From the NCBI RefSeq assembly GCF_014349105.1, contig NZ_JACSJI010000003.1:1-64000 (forward strand): DNA of 64,000 nt. The letters are read 5' to 3'. The translations under genes and the position numbers were made by a program. Below the pieces are notes generated by a model, which saw only the letters and a program-made list of their open reading frames with translations, made no database searches and was not told the origin of the DNA. This document shows, piece after piece, positions 8,200-16,475 of the stretch. Source of the DNA: Caulobacter sp. 17J80-11. GTDB lineage: Bacteria > Pseudomonadota > Alphaproteobacteria > Caulobacterales > Caulobacteraceae. Each line of letters begins with the position of its first letter. The first letter of the stretch is position 1.

Positions 8200-8607
8200 G
8201 TGAGCGATTTCCCCGTCACCGTCTTCCACAACCCGAAGTGCGGCACGTCCCGCAACGCGCTCGCCATCGTGCGGGCGGCCGGCTACGAGCCGGAGGTGGT
8301 CGAGTACGTGAAGGCCGGCTGGACGGCCGAGCAGCTTAAGGCCCTGCTGGAGCGCATGGGCGCCGGCCCGCGCGCCGTGCTGCGCACCAAGGGCGCGCCC
8401 GAGGAGGCGCTGGCCAAGGTCGTCGAGGGCGTGTCCGACGACGCCCTGATCGCCGCCATGGTCGAGCACCCGATCCTGGTCGAGCGGCCGATCGTGGCCA
8501 GCCCAAAGGGCGTGGTGCTGGCCCGCCCGTCCGAACAGGTGGTGAGCGTGCTGGAGCGCAAGCCGGAGAGCTTCACCAAGGAGGACGGGACGGTGGTCCC
8601 GCTCTAA
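8200..8607 (+). CDS. arsC: Arsenate reductase, glutaredoxin-dependent ArsC/Spx family
   Basis: A 135-residue thioredoxin-fold protein starting at a GTG. The active-site motif NPKCGTSRN places the catalytic cysteine at residue 14. The later segment VERPIV supplies the arginine that, in plasmid R773 ArsC, helps bind arsenate. Length and motifs match ArsC rather than transcription factor Spx. It reduces arsenate to arsenite in the cytoplasm using glutathione and glutaredoxin. No ars repressor or efflux pump is next to it, so it is a solitary ArsC, as often found on alphaproteobacterial chromosomes. Confidence 0.9.
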   Translation: MSDFPVTVFHNPKCGTSRNALAIVRAAGYEPEVVEYVKAGWTAEQLKALLERMGAGPRAVLRTKGAPEEALAKVVEGVSDDALIAAMVEHPILVERPIVASPKGVVLARPSEQVVSVLERKPESFTKEDGTVVPL

Positions 8608-8611
8608 GCGG

Positions 8612-9445
8612 TCAGGCCGCCTTGCGGGCGGCCGACAGCTTGACGAAGACGCCGCGCGCGCCGGGCAGGGCGGCGAACGCCTGGCCCAGCTCGCGCGGGC
8701 TTTCCCCCGCGCCCAGCACCAGCACGCCGTCCTCGGCCAGCCGGCTGGCCAGGCGGCGCAGCACGGTGGCGCGGGTCTCGGCGTCGAAGCCGTCCAGCAC
8801 GTTGCGGCACAGGATCAGGTCGAAGCGCTGCGGGCCGGTGAAGTCCTCGACCAGGTTCACCCGGCGGAAGCGCACGTCGCCGCGCAGGCGCGAAGACACC
8901 CGCCACATCTCGTCGATCTTGTTGAACCAGCGGACCAAGAGGCGGGCCGGCAGGCCGCGCTGCACTTCGAACTGGGTGTAGAGCCCGGCCTCCGCCTTCT
9001 CCAGACAGGCGCGCGACAGGTCGGTGCCGGTCACTTCCAGCGACAGCTTGGCGCCGTTCGACGCGGCCTCTTCGCCGGCGATGGCCAGCGACCAGGCCTC
9101 CTGGCCGGTGGCGCAGCCCGCGCTCCAGGCCCGAACCCGCCCGCCCGGACGGGCCTGGGCCAGGGCCGGCAGGACGTGGTCGCGCAGGCGCTCGAACACC
9201 GCCAGGTCGCGGAAGAAGAAGGTCTCGGTCGAGGCCATGGCGCCCACGGCCGCGTCCTTCAGCCGGGCGTCCGCGCCCTTGCGCAGCGCCGCCAGCAGGG
9301 CTTCGACCGTGCCGTAACCCTCGCGCCGGGCCAGCGGGGCCAGCCGGCCCTCCACCAGGTGCACCGTCTCGCGGGTCAGCACGAAGCCGGAGCCGGCCTT
9401 CAGCAGAGCCGCGAAGTGCTTCAGGTCCTCGGGATCGGCCGCCAT
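8612..9445 (-). CDS. cheR: CheR-type protein-glutamate O-methyltransferase
   Basis: A 277-residue CheR. An N-terminal all-helical domain (about residues 5-75) is followed by the SAM-binding methyltransferase domain with AWSAGCATGQEAWSLAI as the nucleotide loop (about 105-121), VTGTDLSRA and the FDLILCRNVLDGF strand. The usual YF before the last motif reads VLDGF here. Its start codon overlaps the stop of the preceding cheY gene (TGATG), so the two are co-translated. It would methylate chemoreceptor glutamates, but no receptor or cheA is nearby. The arrangement chpT-cheY-cheR is, from memory, conserved in Caulobacter, where it lies apart from the main che operon. Confidence 0.88.
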   Translation of the reverse strand: MAADPEDLKHFAALLKAGSGFVLTRETVHLVEGRLAPLARREGYGTVEALLAALRKGADARLKDAAVGAMASTETFFFRDLAVFERLRDHVLPALAQARPGGRVRAWSAGCATGQEAWSLAIAGEEAASNGAKLSLEVTGTDLSRACLEKAEAGLYTQFEVQRGLPARLLVRWFNKIDEMWRVSSRLRGDVRFRRVNLVEDFTGPQRFDLILCRNVLDGFDAETRATVLRRLASRLAEDGVLVLGAGESPRELGQAFAALPGARGVFVKLSAARKAA

Positions 9446-9810
9446 CAGACCACGCCCGCCACGGTCAACTTGGAACTGAGGATGTCGCCGTCGAACGGCT
9501 TCATCACGTATTCGTCGGCGCCGGCGTCCAGCGCCTCGCTGATCCGCTCGGGTTCGTTCTCGGAGGTGCAGAAGACCACCTTCGGGCGCTCGCCGCCGGG
9601 CTCGGCGCGCAGGCTCTTCAGGAAGGCCAGGCCGTCCATCACCGGCATGCGCCAGTCCAGCAGCACCACGTCGGGCATGTGCGCGCGGCAGCGCGCCAGG
9701 GCCTCGGCGCCGTCGCCGGCCTCGGCCACCTCGAAGGCGAAGTCCTCAAGGATGCGGCGGGCGATCTTGCGGATGATGCGGCTGTCGTCGACGACGAGAC
9801 AGGTTTTCAT
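9445..9810 (-). CDS. Single-domain CheY-like response regulator
   Basis: A 121-residue receiver domain with nothing attached. The acidic pocket is Asp8/Asp9 (VVDDS), the phosphorylation site is Asp52 (LLDWRMP), the switch residue follows in FCTSEN, and the conserved lysine is in VMKPF. The ATG at 9810 was preferred over an upstream alternative at 9834 because it starts directly at beta-strand 1 and has GGGAGG upstream. It lies 92 bp downstream of chpT and is coupled to cheR. It could accept phosphate from a Che kinase or from ChpT; the sequence does not decide this. Confidence 0.88.
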   Translation of the reverse strand: MKTCLVVDDSRIIRKIARRILEDFAFEVAEAGDGAEALARCRAHMPDVVLLDWRMPVMDGLAFLKSLRAEPGGERPKVVFCTSENEPERISEALDAGADEYVMKPFDGDILSSKLTVAGVV

Positions 9811-9879
9811 CCGCGCCTCCCTGGCGACGAACACCGCACGCGCGCGGCCCCTAGTGCCGCGAGAATGGTTCTGGGCCGG

Positions 9880-9894
9880 TTAAGGTTTGGGTAA
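9880..9894 (-). promoter_or_regulatory. Near-consensus CtrA box between chpT and cheY
   Basis: The plus strand reads TTAA-N7-GTAA, so the minus strand (the direction of cheY) reads TTAC-N7-TTAACC, one mismatch from the Caulobacter CtrA consensus TTAA-N7-TTAA. It lies about 70 bases upstream of the cheY start. Binding is an inference. Confidence 0.45.
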
Positions 9895-9902
9895 CGCCGT
9901 GA

Positions 9903-10577
9903 TCAGACCGGCATGCGGGCGCGGATGGTCACCGCGCCCTCTTCGGCGACCTCGAAGCTGAGCGTGCCGCCGGCGTCGCGGACCACCTCCGACAGCCAGA
10001 ACGGCTGGATCCACTGGCCGGCCAGGCCGTCGGTCAGCTGCTCGCCGCGCAGGCCGGTGGCCACTTCAGGCTTCATGCGCACGCGCGCGCCCTTGGCCTC
10101 GACCGCCATGACGATGTGATCGCCTTCCGTGACCGCCGTGACGCGCGCCACGCCGCCGGTCGGCAGGGCGCCGCCGCCGATCTGCGCGAGGTTGAGCAGG
10201 GCGCGGGCGGCAGGCTTCTCGAAGGTCTGTTGCTCGACCGCCCAGTCCAGCTCTGCGCGCACGTGCTCGAAGGCGCTCTTCAGCAGGTTCTCCAGCTCGC
10301 GCGCGTCGAATCGCTCGGCCGAGGTCGCCGCGCCGAACGCCACCCGGGCGAAGTTGACGATGGTCACCAGTTTGTGCGCGCTGGCCTCGATCAGGCTCAT
10401 GGCGTCGTCGCGCATGTCCTGCGCCGACGGGTCCTTCAGCAAGTCCAGGCCCGAGACGATCGCGCCGGTCGGGCTGATGAAATCGTGGCAAAGTTTGGCC
10501 GCGATGTGGGACGCCAGCAGGGTCGCGCCGAGCGCGGAAGCCTCTTCAGGCACAGGGGCGAGCAGGGGGTCGTTCAT
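9903..10577 (-). CDS. chpT: Histidine phosphotransferase ChpT
   Basis: A 224-residue protein matching ChpT in length, motif and context. The DHp-like helical hairpin carries LCHDFISPTGAIVSGLDLL with the phospho-accepting His31, and the second half is a degenerate GHKL-like domain (about residues 95-224) lacking the ATP-binding N and G boxes. ChpT is a cytoplasmic dimer that takes phosphate from the hybrid kinase CckA and passes it to CtrA and CpdR, so it controls replication initiation, division and proteolysis. The start at 10577 was chosen over one at 10628 because it follows GAGGCG and gives the known size. It is divergent from cysQ across an 80-bp spacer. Confidence 0.92.
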   Translation of the reverse strand: MNDPLLAPVPEEASALGATLLASHIAAKLCHDFISPTGAIVSGLDLLKDPSAQDMRDDAMSLIEASAHKLVTIVNFARVAFGAATSAERFDARELENLLKSAFEHVRAELDWAVEQQTFEKPAARALLNLAQIGGGALPTGGVARVTAVTEGDHIVMAVEAKGARVRMKPEVATGLRGEQLTDGLAGQWIQPFWLSEVVRDAGGTLSFEVAEEGAVTIRARMPV

Positions 10578-10657
10578 GGGGCGCCTCGATTTCGGCGGAT
10601 AAGTGCCGTGATTTGCGGGCTTCTTCAAACTGGCGCGGCGCCCTATACGCTCGCGCC

Positions 10658-11464
10658 GTGACCTACGCCACTTCGAACATCGCGGCCGACGCCGCCTCCA
10701 CCGCTCCCGCCGACCTGGGCCCCGTGCTGGCCGAGATCGCCGAGGAGGCCGCCAAGATCATCATGCCGTTCTGGCGCGCCGACGTGACGGTCGAGCGCAA
10801 GGCCGACGAGAGCCCGGTGACCGAGGCCGATCGCCAGGCCGAGGCCCACATCCTGGGGCGCCTGGCCGAGCTGTTCCCCGACATCTGCGTGGTGTCGGAG
10901 GAAGCCGCCTGCGAGGCCGGCGTGCCGGCAGCCGCGAACGCCCGATTCTTCCTGGTCGACCCGCTGGACGGCACGCGCGGCTTCGTCCGCGGCGGCGAGT
11001 CCTTCACCGTCAACATCGCCCTGATCGAGGACGGCGCGCCGGTGGCCGGCGCCGTGGCCGCCCCGGCTTCGGGCCAGGTCTGGTACACCACCTCGGCGGG
11101 CGCCGTGCGCCGCCGCGTCGGCGAGACCGCCGCCCAGCCGGTGCGCGTGCGCCAGAAGCCGGAAGCGGGCCTGGCCCTGGTCAGCCACACCCTGTCCGAC
11201 GACGAGGCCACCCGCCTGGCCGCCCGCCACGGCTGCGCCAACTGGCAGGGCCTGGATTCCTCGGTGAAGTTCTGCCTGATCGCCGAAGGCCGGGCCGACG
11301 TCTATCCGCGGCCGGGCCCGACCATGGAGTGGGACACCGCCGCCGCCGACGCCGTGCTGCGCGCCGCCGGCGGGCGGGTGCTGACCGAGGACGGCAAGCC
11401 GCTCACCTACGGGAAGGCCGACCGCGGATTCGAAAACCCCGGTTTCCTGGCCATCGGCGGCTGA
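10658..11464 (+). CDS. cysQ: 3'(2'),5'-bisphosphate nucleotidase CysQ
   Basis: A 268-residue inositol-monophosphatase-fold phosphatase starting at GTG 10658. Metal-binding motifs are visible: SEEAA for the first acidic site, VDPLDGTRGF for the second and EWDTAAADAVLRAAGG for the third. It hydrolyses PAP (and PAPS) to AMP, removing the by-product of sulfate activation. It is followed 54 bases later by cysK in the same direction, which supports a sulfur-assimilation role. The remaining ambiguity is with other IMPase-family phosphatases. Confidence 0.88.
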   Translation: MTYATSNIAADAASTAPADLGPVLAEIAEEAAKIIMPFWRADVTVERKADESPVTEADRQAEAHILGRLAELFPDICVVSEEAACEAGVPAAANARFFLVDPLDGTRGFVRGGESFTVNIALIEDGAPVAGAVAAPASGQVWYTTSAGAVRRRVGETAAQPVRVRQKPEAGLALVSHTLSDDEATRLAARHGCANWQGLDSSVKFCLIAEGRADVYPRPGPTMEWDTAAADAVLRAAGGRVLTEDGKPLTYGKADRGFENPGFLAIGG

Positions 11465-11518
11465 CCGCGGGCTAAGAACTCGGGTATATCGGGCCCTCTT
11501 CCTGGAGAGGGTCCCCCC

Positions 11519-12508
11519 ATGGCCGACACCGCTGCTCCCGCTTACGACGCCAGCCGCAACAAGCGCGCCGGGCGGGGCAAGATCTTCGATTCGATCATCG
11601 ACACCATCGGCGATACGCCGCTGGTTCGACTGCCGCGTCTGTCGGCTGAGTTGAAGCCGAAGGCCGAGGTGGTCGCCAAGCTCGAGTTCTTCAATCCGCT
11701 GGCCAGCGTGAAGGACCGCATCGGCGTGGCCATGATCGAAGCGCTGGAGCAGGCCGGCGAGATCAAGCCGGGCTCGGTGCTGATCGAGCCGACCAGCGGC
11801 AACACCGGCATCGCGCTGGCCTTCGTCGCCGCGGCCAAGGGCTACCGCCTGATCCTGGTCATGCCGGACTCCATGTCGCTGGAGCGGCGCAAGATGCTGG
11901 CCCTGCTGGGGGCCGAGCTGGAGCTGACCCCGGCCGAGAAGGGCATGAAGGGCGCCATCGCCCGCGCCCACGAGCTGATGGCCGGTATCCCGGGTTCGGT
12001 GATGCCCTCGCAGTTCGACAACCCGGCCAATCCGGCGATCCACCGGGTCTCCACCGCCGAGGAGATCTGGAACGACACCGACGGCAAGGTCGACATCGTC
12101 GTCTCCGGCGTCGGCACCGGCGGCACCCTGACCGGCGTCGGCCAGGTGCTGAAGAGCCGCAAGCCGTCGGTGAAGATGATCGCGGTCGAGCCCGAAGCCT
12201 CGCCGGTCCTGTCCGGCGGCCAGCCCGGCCCGCACAAGATCCAGGGCATCGGCGCGGGCTTCGTGCCGGCGATTCTCGACACCCACCTGATCGACGGGGT
12301 GGAGACGGTGTCGAACGACGACTCCTTCGCCATGGCCCGCAAGGTCGCGCGCGTGGAAGGCGTGCCGGTCGGCATTTCGTCCGGCGCGGCCCTGACCGCC
12401 GCCTTCCGGCTGGCGGCGCGCGATGAGAACGCCGGCAAGCTGATCGTGGCCGTCGTGCCCAGCTTCGCCGAACGCTACCTGACCACGGCCCTGTTCGAAG
12501 GATTATGA
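11519..12508 (+). CDS. cysK: Cysteine synthase A (O-acetylserine sulfhydrylase)
   Basis: A 329-residue fold-type II PLP enzyme. The PLP lysine is Lys65 in ASVKDRIG, the substrate loop is PTSGNTGIA, the phosphate-binding glycine loop is [10 protein letters not shown], and the pyridine-contacting serine is in ISSGAA. An N-terminal extension of about 20 residues ([20 protein letters not shown]) is longer than in E. coli CysK. It makes cysteine from O-acetylserine and sulfide. Upstream lies GGAGAGGG close to the ATG. It probably shares a transcript with cysQ. Confidence 0.93.
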   Translation: MADTAAPAYDASRNKRAGRGKIFDSIIDTIGDTPLVRLPRLSAELKPKAEVVAKLEFFNPLASVKDRIGVAMIEALEQAGEIKPGSVLIEPTSGNTGIALAFVAAAKGYRLILVMPDSMSLERRKMLALLGAELELTPAEKGMKGAIARAHELMAGIPGSVMPSQFDNPANPAIHRVSTAEEIWNDTDGKVDIVVSGVGTGGTLTGVGQVLKSRKPSVKMIAVEPEASPVLSGGQPGPHKIQGIGAGFVPAILDTHLIDGVETVSNDDSFAMARKVARVEGVPVGISSGAALTAAFRLAARDENAGKLIVAVVPSFAERYLTTALFEGL

Positions 12509-12556
12509 ACGGCGCTCATCCACGGTTAACCGCGGACGGGGTCTAATCCGCCCGAT

Positions 12557-13771
12557 ATGACCGAGCCGGCGCCCGCACCGGAATCCGCCCCAGCCGCGCC
12601 GCCGTCGCGCGCGCGCAAGACGCTGCTCAAGCGTCTTGCCGACGTCGTGTGCCTGCCGGCCAGCCGGGTCAACGCCTTCGAGCGGGCGATGACCGCCGAC
12701 CTGCTGGTCGAGATGCTGCGCGAGGCGGAAGCGGGCGAGCGCGCCAAGGTGGCGGGGCGCCTGGCCCCGCTGACCGAGGTGCCCAACAGCCTGACCCGGC
12801 TGCTGCTCCGCGACGAGCCGGACATTGCGCGCATACTGATCGACGACTGCGGCTCGCTCACCGACGCCGACCTGGTCGCCTGCGCGCGCGAGGCCTCCAC
12901 CGAACACCGACGGATGATCGCCGCCCGCCGCGGCATCTCCGAAGTGGTCAGCGAGGTCCTGGTCGAGCCGCTCGAGCCCGAGGTGCTGGAGGCGCTGCTC
13001 AAGAACACCCAGGCGCGGCTGTCGCAGCCGGCCATGGAGGCCCTGGTCGGGGCCAGCCGCCACGCGGCCGACCTGATCCCGCACCTGCTGCGCCGGCCCG
13101 AGCTGCGGCCGTCGGGCGCCTATGTCATGTTCTGGTGGTGCGACGCCGACGGGCGCCGGACCATCCTCTCGCGCTTCGCCGTCTCGCGCGAAGTCCTGCA
13201 GGAGGCGGTGGACGACGTTTTCGCCCTCGGCGCGGAAGAGAACTGGTCCGACCCGCTGGCCCGCAAGGCGCTACAGTTCATCGAGCGGCGCCAGCGCAAC
13301 CGCGCGGCCATCGAGAAGAGCCCCTACGACAGCCTGGAGGCGGCCGTCGCCGCCGCCGAGGAGGGGATCACCCGCGAGATCGCCCAGGAGATCGGCTACC
13401 TGTCGGGCCTGAAGCCGGCCACCTGCGCCAAGCTGCTGGCCGACCGCGGCGGCGAGCCCCTGGCGGTGCTGTGCAAGGCCACCGGCCTGCCCAAGAGCGC
13501 GTTGAAGAGCTTGTGGCGGTCGATGAAGCGCCCGGAGACCGAGGCCGACGGCAGCGTCACCCCCGCCCTTGAGCGCGTCCTGATCACCTACGAGATGATC
13601 GCGACCGACCGGGCCCAGACCGTGCTGCGCTACTGGAACTGGGCGTTGAGTTCGGCGCTGACCCCGGCCCTGGTGAAGGCGATCCGAGAGGGGGACGAGG
13701 ACGCGGTCGACGAATACTCGGTGCCGCAACGCGCCGCCATGCTGGCGCTGGCAGAAGACTTCGGCCGCTGA
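12557..13771 (+). CDS. DUF2336 domain protein (helical repeat)
   Basis: A 404-residue alpha-helical protein. The DUF2336 pattern is visible in LTDADLVACA, MIAARRGISEVVSEVLVE, then ALLKNTQARLSQPAMEALV (about residues 108-175), closely paralleling the protein at 26202-27293. These repeats resemble HEAT-like stacks used for protein contacts. The N-terminal 20 residues are Pro/Ala-rich. DUF2336 proteins are largely alphaproteobacterial and their role is unknown. The gene stands alone between cysK and mucR. Confidence 0.8.
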   Translation: MTEPAPAPESAPAAPPSRARKTLLKRLADVVCLPASRVNAFERAMTADLLVEMLREAEAGERAKVAGRLAPLTEVPNSLTRLLLRDEPDIARILIDDCGSLTDADLVACAREASTEHRRMIAARRGISEVVSEVLVEPLEPEVLEALLKNTQARLSQPAMEALVGASRHAADLIPHLLRRPELRPSGAYVMFWWCDADGRRTILSRFAVSREVLQEAVDDVFALGAEENWSDPLARKALQFIERRQRNRAAIEKSPYDSLEAAVAAAEEGITREIAQEIGYLSGLKPATCAKLLADRGGEPLAVLCKATGLPKSALKSLWRSMKRPETEADGSVTPALERVLITYEMIATDRAQTVLRYWNWALSSALTPALVKAIREGDEDAVDEYSVPQRAAMLALAEDFGR

Positions 13772-13784
13772 TCTGGTCTGACAA

Positions 13785-13811
13785 CGGAACCTCTTAGCTC
13801 AGCAGGTTCCG
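13785..13811. terminator. Hairpin after the DUF2336 gene
   Basis: CGGAACC (13785-13791) pairs with GGTTCCG (13805-13811) across a 13-base loop, 13 bases after the stop codon. There is no T-run, so it is at best a weak or Rho-assisted terminator. Confidence 0.35.
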
Positions 13812-13970
13812 CAAAGACTTCGCCTCTGCCGTTCCTGCGGCGGCGCACCTCTGAATTTCCATTTCCTATTTTTCTGTGTTGTGCACCGGTCCGAACCCCG
13901 GTAACACGCACGCACTAGAACAAGTTTCGAGCCCGCCGCGTCGGGTCTAAAGCTAACGGAACAAGCAGTC

Positions 13971-14390
13971 ATGGACGACAAGGGCGAAATCATCGAGATG
14001 ACGGCGGATATCGTTTCCGCCTACGTCGGCAACAACTCGGTTTCCGCTGCGGACCTGCCCGGCCTGATCCAGAGCGTGCACAAGGCGCTCTCGACCGTGA
14101 TGGGCGGCGCTGAAGCCGCCGCCCCGGAACCCAAGGAACCGGCGGTTCCGCTCAAGAAGTCCATCACCCCGGACTACCTCGTCTGCCTCGAGGACGGCCG
14201 CAAGTTCAAGTCGCTGAAGCGTCACCTGCGGACCAAGTACAACATGAGCCCCGAGGAATACCGCGCGAAGTGGGGCCTCCCGAAGGACTATCCGATGGTC
14301 GCCCCGAACTACGCCAAGGCGCGTTCGGACCTGGCCAAGCAGATGGGCCTGGGCCAGGGCGGTCGTAAGACGGCGCGCAAGGGCCGCTGA
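13971..14390 (+). CDS. mucR: MucR/Ros family transcriptional regulator
   Basis: A 139-residue member of the Ros/MucR family of single-finger DNA-binding proteins. The N-terminal half (about residues 1-45) is the oligomerisation region. The finger lies at about 68-105: YLVCLEDGRKFKSLKRHL, with Cys72 and His85, followed by the conserved YNMSPEEYRAKWGLP. In the classical Ros finger two further zinc ligands are expected; the positions here are Asp75 and Lys89. In Caulobacter MucR represses many genes and works with SciP/CtrA in the cell cycle (from memory). The 199-bp leader upstream and a clear terminator downstream make it a single-gene unit. Confidence 0.9.
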   Translation: MDDKGEIIEMTADIVSAYVGNNSVSAADLPGLIQSVHKALSTVMGGAEAAAPEPKEPAVPLKKSITPDYLVCLEDGRKFKSLKRHLRTKYNMSPEEYRAKWGLPKDYPMVAPNYAKARSDLAKQMGLGQGGRKTARKGR

Positions 14391-14413
14391 TCTCCCGTTC
14401 AGATCGTTGACGA

Positions 14414-14449
14414 CGCCCGTCGCGGATTCCCGCGGCGGGCGTTTTCTGT
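14414..14449 (+). terminator. Intrinsic terminator of mucR
   Basis: CGCCCGTCGCGG (14414-14425) pairs with CCGCGGCGGGCG (14430-14441) with one mismatch and a four-base loop, followed by TTTTCTGTT. It starts 24 bases after the mucR stop and is the clearest intrinsic terminator in the window. Confidence 0.85.
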
Positions 14450-14512
14450 TGCGCCTCGCTCCTGCGGCCCGGGGTCCCGTTAATCCTTTTCCGCTTGCCC
14501 CCGATTCGCCGG

Positions 14513-14527
14513 TTAAGGGATAGTGAA
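14513..14527. promoter_or_regulatory. Near-consensus CtrA box upstream of the PAS_5 gene
   Basis: TTAA-N7-TGAA, one mismatch from TTAA-N7-TTAA, lies 36 bases upstream of the ATG at 14564. A further isolated TTAA is at 14480-14483. This is only a candidate. Confidence 0.3.
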
Positions 14528-14563
14528 CGGGTAGTGATTCGAAGGCGTTGGGGTGGGGCCGAG

Positions 14564-15052
14564 ATGATCGCGCAGTTGGCGGCGCCTGCCTCGGCATTAC
14601 GGGCGCACGAAGAGATATTCGCCTACTGGGCGTCTCGCCGCCGCGGCGGCCGCCTGCCCAGCCGGGCCGACATCCACCCCGATCACATCAAGCGCTACCT
14701 GCCCACCGTCAGCCTGATCGACGTCTCGCGCGAGCCGCTCGACTTCCGCCAGCGGCTGGCCGGCACCGGCCTCTACGGCGTCTACGGGCGCGAGGTCACC
14801 GGCATGAAGCTGGAAGAGGTCTACGCCCAGGAGGCGGCCGATTACTGGCGGCGCGAACTGACCTCCATCGTCGAGATGCGCCGGCCGGGCGTGGGCTCGC
14901 ACACCATGGCCTGGCGCGGCGCCGGCCATCTGTCGATGCTGTGGCTGCGCCTGCCGCTGGCCTCGGACGGCTACGAGGTCGACATGATCCTGGGCTACGA
15001 CGCGGTGCTGGGCCTGCAGAACCTGCCGCCGTCGGGCATCCGCGCCGCCTGA
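14564..15052 (+). CDS. PAS_5 family PAS-domain protein
   Basis: A 162-residue protein that is essentially one PAS_5 (PF07310-type) domain. The characteristic order is visible: YWASRRRGGRLPSRADIHP, YLPTVSLIDV, DFRQRLAGTGLYGVYGREVTG and then the C-terminal strands MLWLRLPLASDG. There is no kinase, cyclase or DNA-binding output domain, so it would sense a ligand or act through a partner. I start it at ATG 14564; an upstream start at 14495 would add 23 Arg-rich residues unlike the family. Family function is unknown; such proteins are common in Rhizobiales and Caulobacterales. Confidence 0.8.
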   Translation: MIAQLAAPASALRAHEEIFAYWASRRRGGRLPSRADIHPDHIKRYLPTVSLIDVSREPLDFRQRLAGTGLYGVYGREVTGMKLEEVYAQEAADYWRRELTSIVEMRRPGVGSHTMAWRGAGHLSMLWLRLPLASDGYEVDMILGYDAVLGLQNLPPSGIRAA

Positions 15053-15113
15053 AGACTGCTTTAGCGGGCCGCTCCCCTCGCCGAAACCGGCGTCCACTTC
15101 GGCTGGAAGCGGT

Positions 15114-15986
15114 CTAGAGCGCGCCCATCGCCAGGAAGGCGCGGCCGGCTGCGAAGTCGCCGACTTCGAAGCGGGCGGTGCGCACGCTGTCGTCCGGCAT
15201 GACGAACTCCACCGCGAACTGCTCGCGCGGGTCCAGGCCGGCCAGCGCCTGGGCGGTGTCGGCCGGGAAGCGGAAGGCCAGGGCGTCGCGGGCGCCGGCC
15301 GCCAGGGTGGTGGAGGCCGCGCCCTTGGCCTGGGCCAGTTCCACGCGGGCGATCTGGCGCGGCGGCGTCTCGCCGGCGCGCGCGTCGGGCAGCCAGGGGC
15401 GGCTGGTCCGGGCCGCGTCGCGCAGCACCAGCCGCGCGGCGTAGGGGCGGGCCCCGTCGCTGAAGCGCACGACCGCCAGCAGGGCGCGCCCGTCGCCCTG
15501 GCCGGCCAGGCCGAAGGTGGCGTCGTCGGCGCCCATGCGGGTGCTCTGCGACAGCTTCCAGGCGGTCGAGCGATAGGCGGTGCGGTCGGCGCGCCAGTCT
15601 GCCTGGGCGCCGGGGAAGCTCATGCGCGCGGTGCGCGACCAGCCGTCGAAGGCGTCGCGCACGCGGGCGGCGGCGCGGGTCAGGTCGGGCGAGGCGCACG
15701 GCGTTGCCGCCGCCTTGGCCTTCGCGCGGCTCTCGACCGAGCTCAGGGCCGCGGCGGTGGCGCCGGAGCGCAGGGCGGCGCCGCGGGCCTGAGAGGCGGC
15801 CGCGTCGAGGGCGGTCGAGATCTGCGGCGCGAACAGGTTGCAGCGGTCGTCGGCGGCGCGCATCAGAGTGCGCTCGTAATAGAGGTCGGCTGAGCCCATG
15901 GCCTGGGCGGCGGCGAGCGGGGCGAGCGCCGCCGCAAGGGCGATCGCCACCCCGATCCGGGTTTTCGCGCGTTTCGCGCTGGTCAT
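15114..15986 (-). CDS. Conserved exported protein of unknown function
   Basis: A 290-residue protein with a signal peptide (MTSAKRAKTRIGVAIALAAA, cleavage after AQA near 28). The mature part has an Ala-rich helical first half (YYERTLMRAADDRCNLFAPQ, two cysteines at about 49 and 94 likely forming a disulfide) and a second half of predicted beta-strands (about residues 170-290). I recognise no family. The ATG at 15984-15986 puts the signal peptide at the N-terminus. It is convergent with the PAS_5 gene and divergent from the DUF1491 gene. Confidence 0.75.
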   Translation of the reverse strand: MTSAKRAKTRIGVAIALAAALAPLAAAQAMGSADLYYERTLMRAADDRCNLFAPQISTALDAAASQARGAALRSGATAAALSSVESRAKAKAAATPCASPDLTRAAARVRDAFDGWSRTARMSFPGAQADWRADRTAYRSTAWKLSQSTRMGADDATFGLAGQGDGRALLAVVRFSDGARPYAARLVLRDAARTSRPWLPDARAGETPPRQIARVELAQAKGAASTTLAAGARDALAFRFPADTAQALAGLDPREQFAVEFVMPDDSVRTARFEVGDFAAGRAFLAMGAL

Positions 15987-16067
15987 GCCGCCGCTTTCTT
16001 CTAAAGGGTCGTGCGGGCACACTAGCGCGACGGCTTTTCCGTCCGGTTTCCTTTTAGGGTAAAGGCT

Positions 16068-16400
16068 TTGTTGCTTTCGACAGACATCTGGGTGGGCGCG
16101 CTGATCCGCCGGGCCCAGGCCGAAGGCGCCTTCGCCACGGTCGCGCGCAAGGGCGACGAACGTGCCGGGACGGTGCTGGTCAAGGCGGTGAACCTGCGCG
16201 AGCGCACCGCGCGCCTGTACGTCGAAGCCCTACGCGGCGACGGCGAACGGGTGTGGATCCAGCCGGTCGCCTCGGAAGAGGAGCCGGCGCTGGACGCCTA
16301 TGTCGAGCGTCAGGCCCGCATCGACCCCGACTTCTGGCTGGTCGAGATCGAAGACTTACTGGGTCGTCACTTCCTCACCGAACCGGTCGAGAATCGTTAA
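16068..16400 (+). CDS. DUF1491 family protein
   Basis: A 110-residue cytoplasmic protein matching DUF1491: TDIWVGALIRRAQAEGAF near the start, GDERAGTVLVKAV in the middle, and RQARIDPDFWLVEIED near the C-terminus. It starts at one of two consecutive TTG codons (16068 or 16071) after AAAGG; there is no ATG in a sensible place. Function is unknown; the family is confined mostly to Alphaproteobacteria. It is followed by another unknown gene in the same direction. Confidence 0.85.
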   Translation: MLLSTDIWVGALIRRAQAEGAFATVARKGDERAGTVLVKAVNLRERTARLYVEALRGDGERVWIQPVASEEEPALDAYVERQARIDPDFWLVEIEDLLGRHFLTEPVENR

Positions 16401-16475
16401 CTGCGTTCCTCAACGGGAGCGCAACGCCGTTCGATCTATGGTCGCCTTGTTCTCGGCGTACAGAAGGTTCGCTCG

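Noticed and set aside
13787-13811. tRNA-like stretch (TTAGCTCAGCAGGTTCC)
   Set aside because: It resembles a D-arm, but no acceptor stem, anticodon arm or T-arm can be formed around it.
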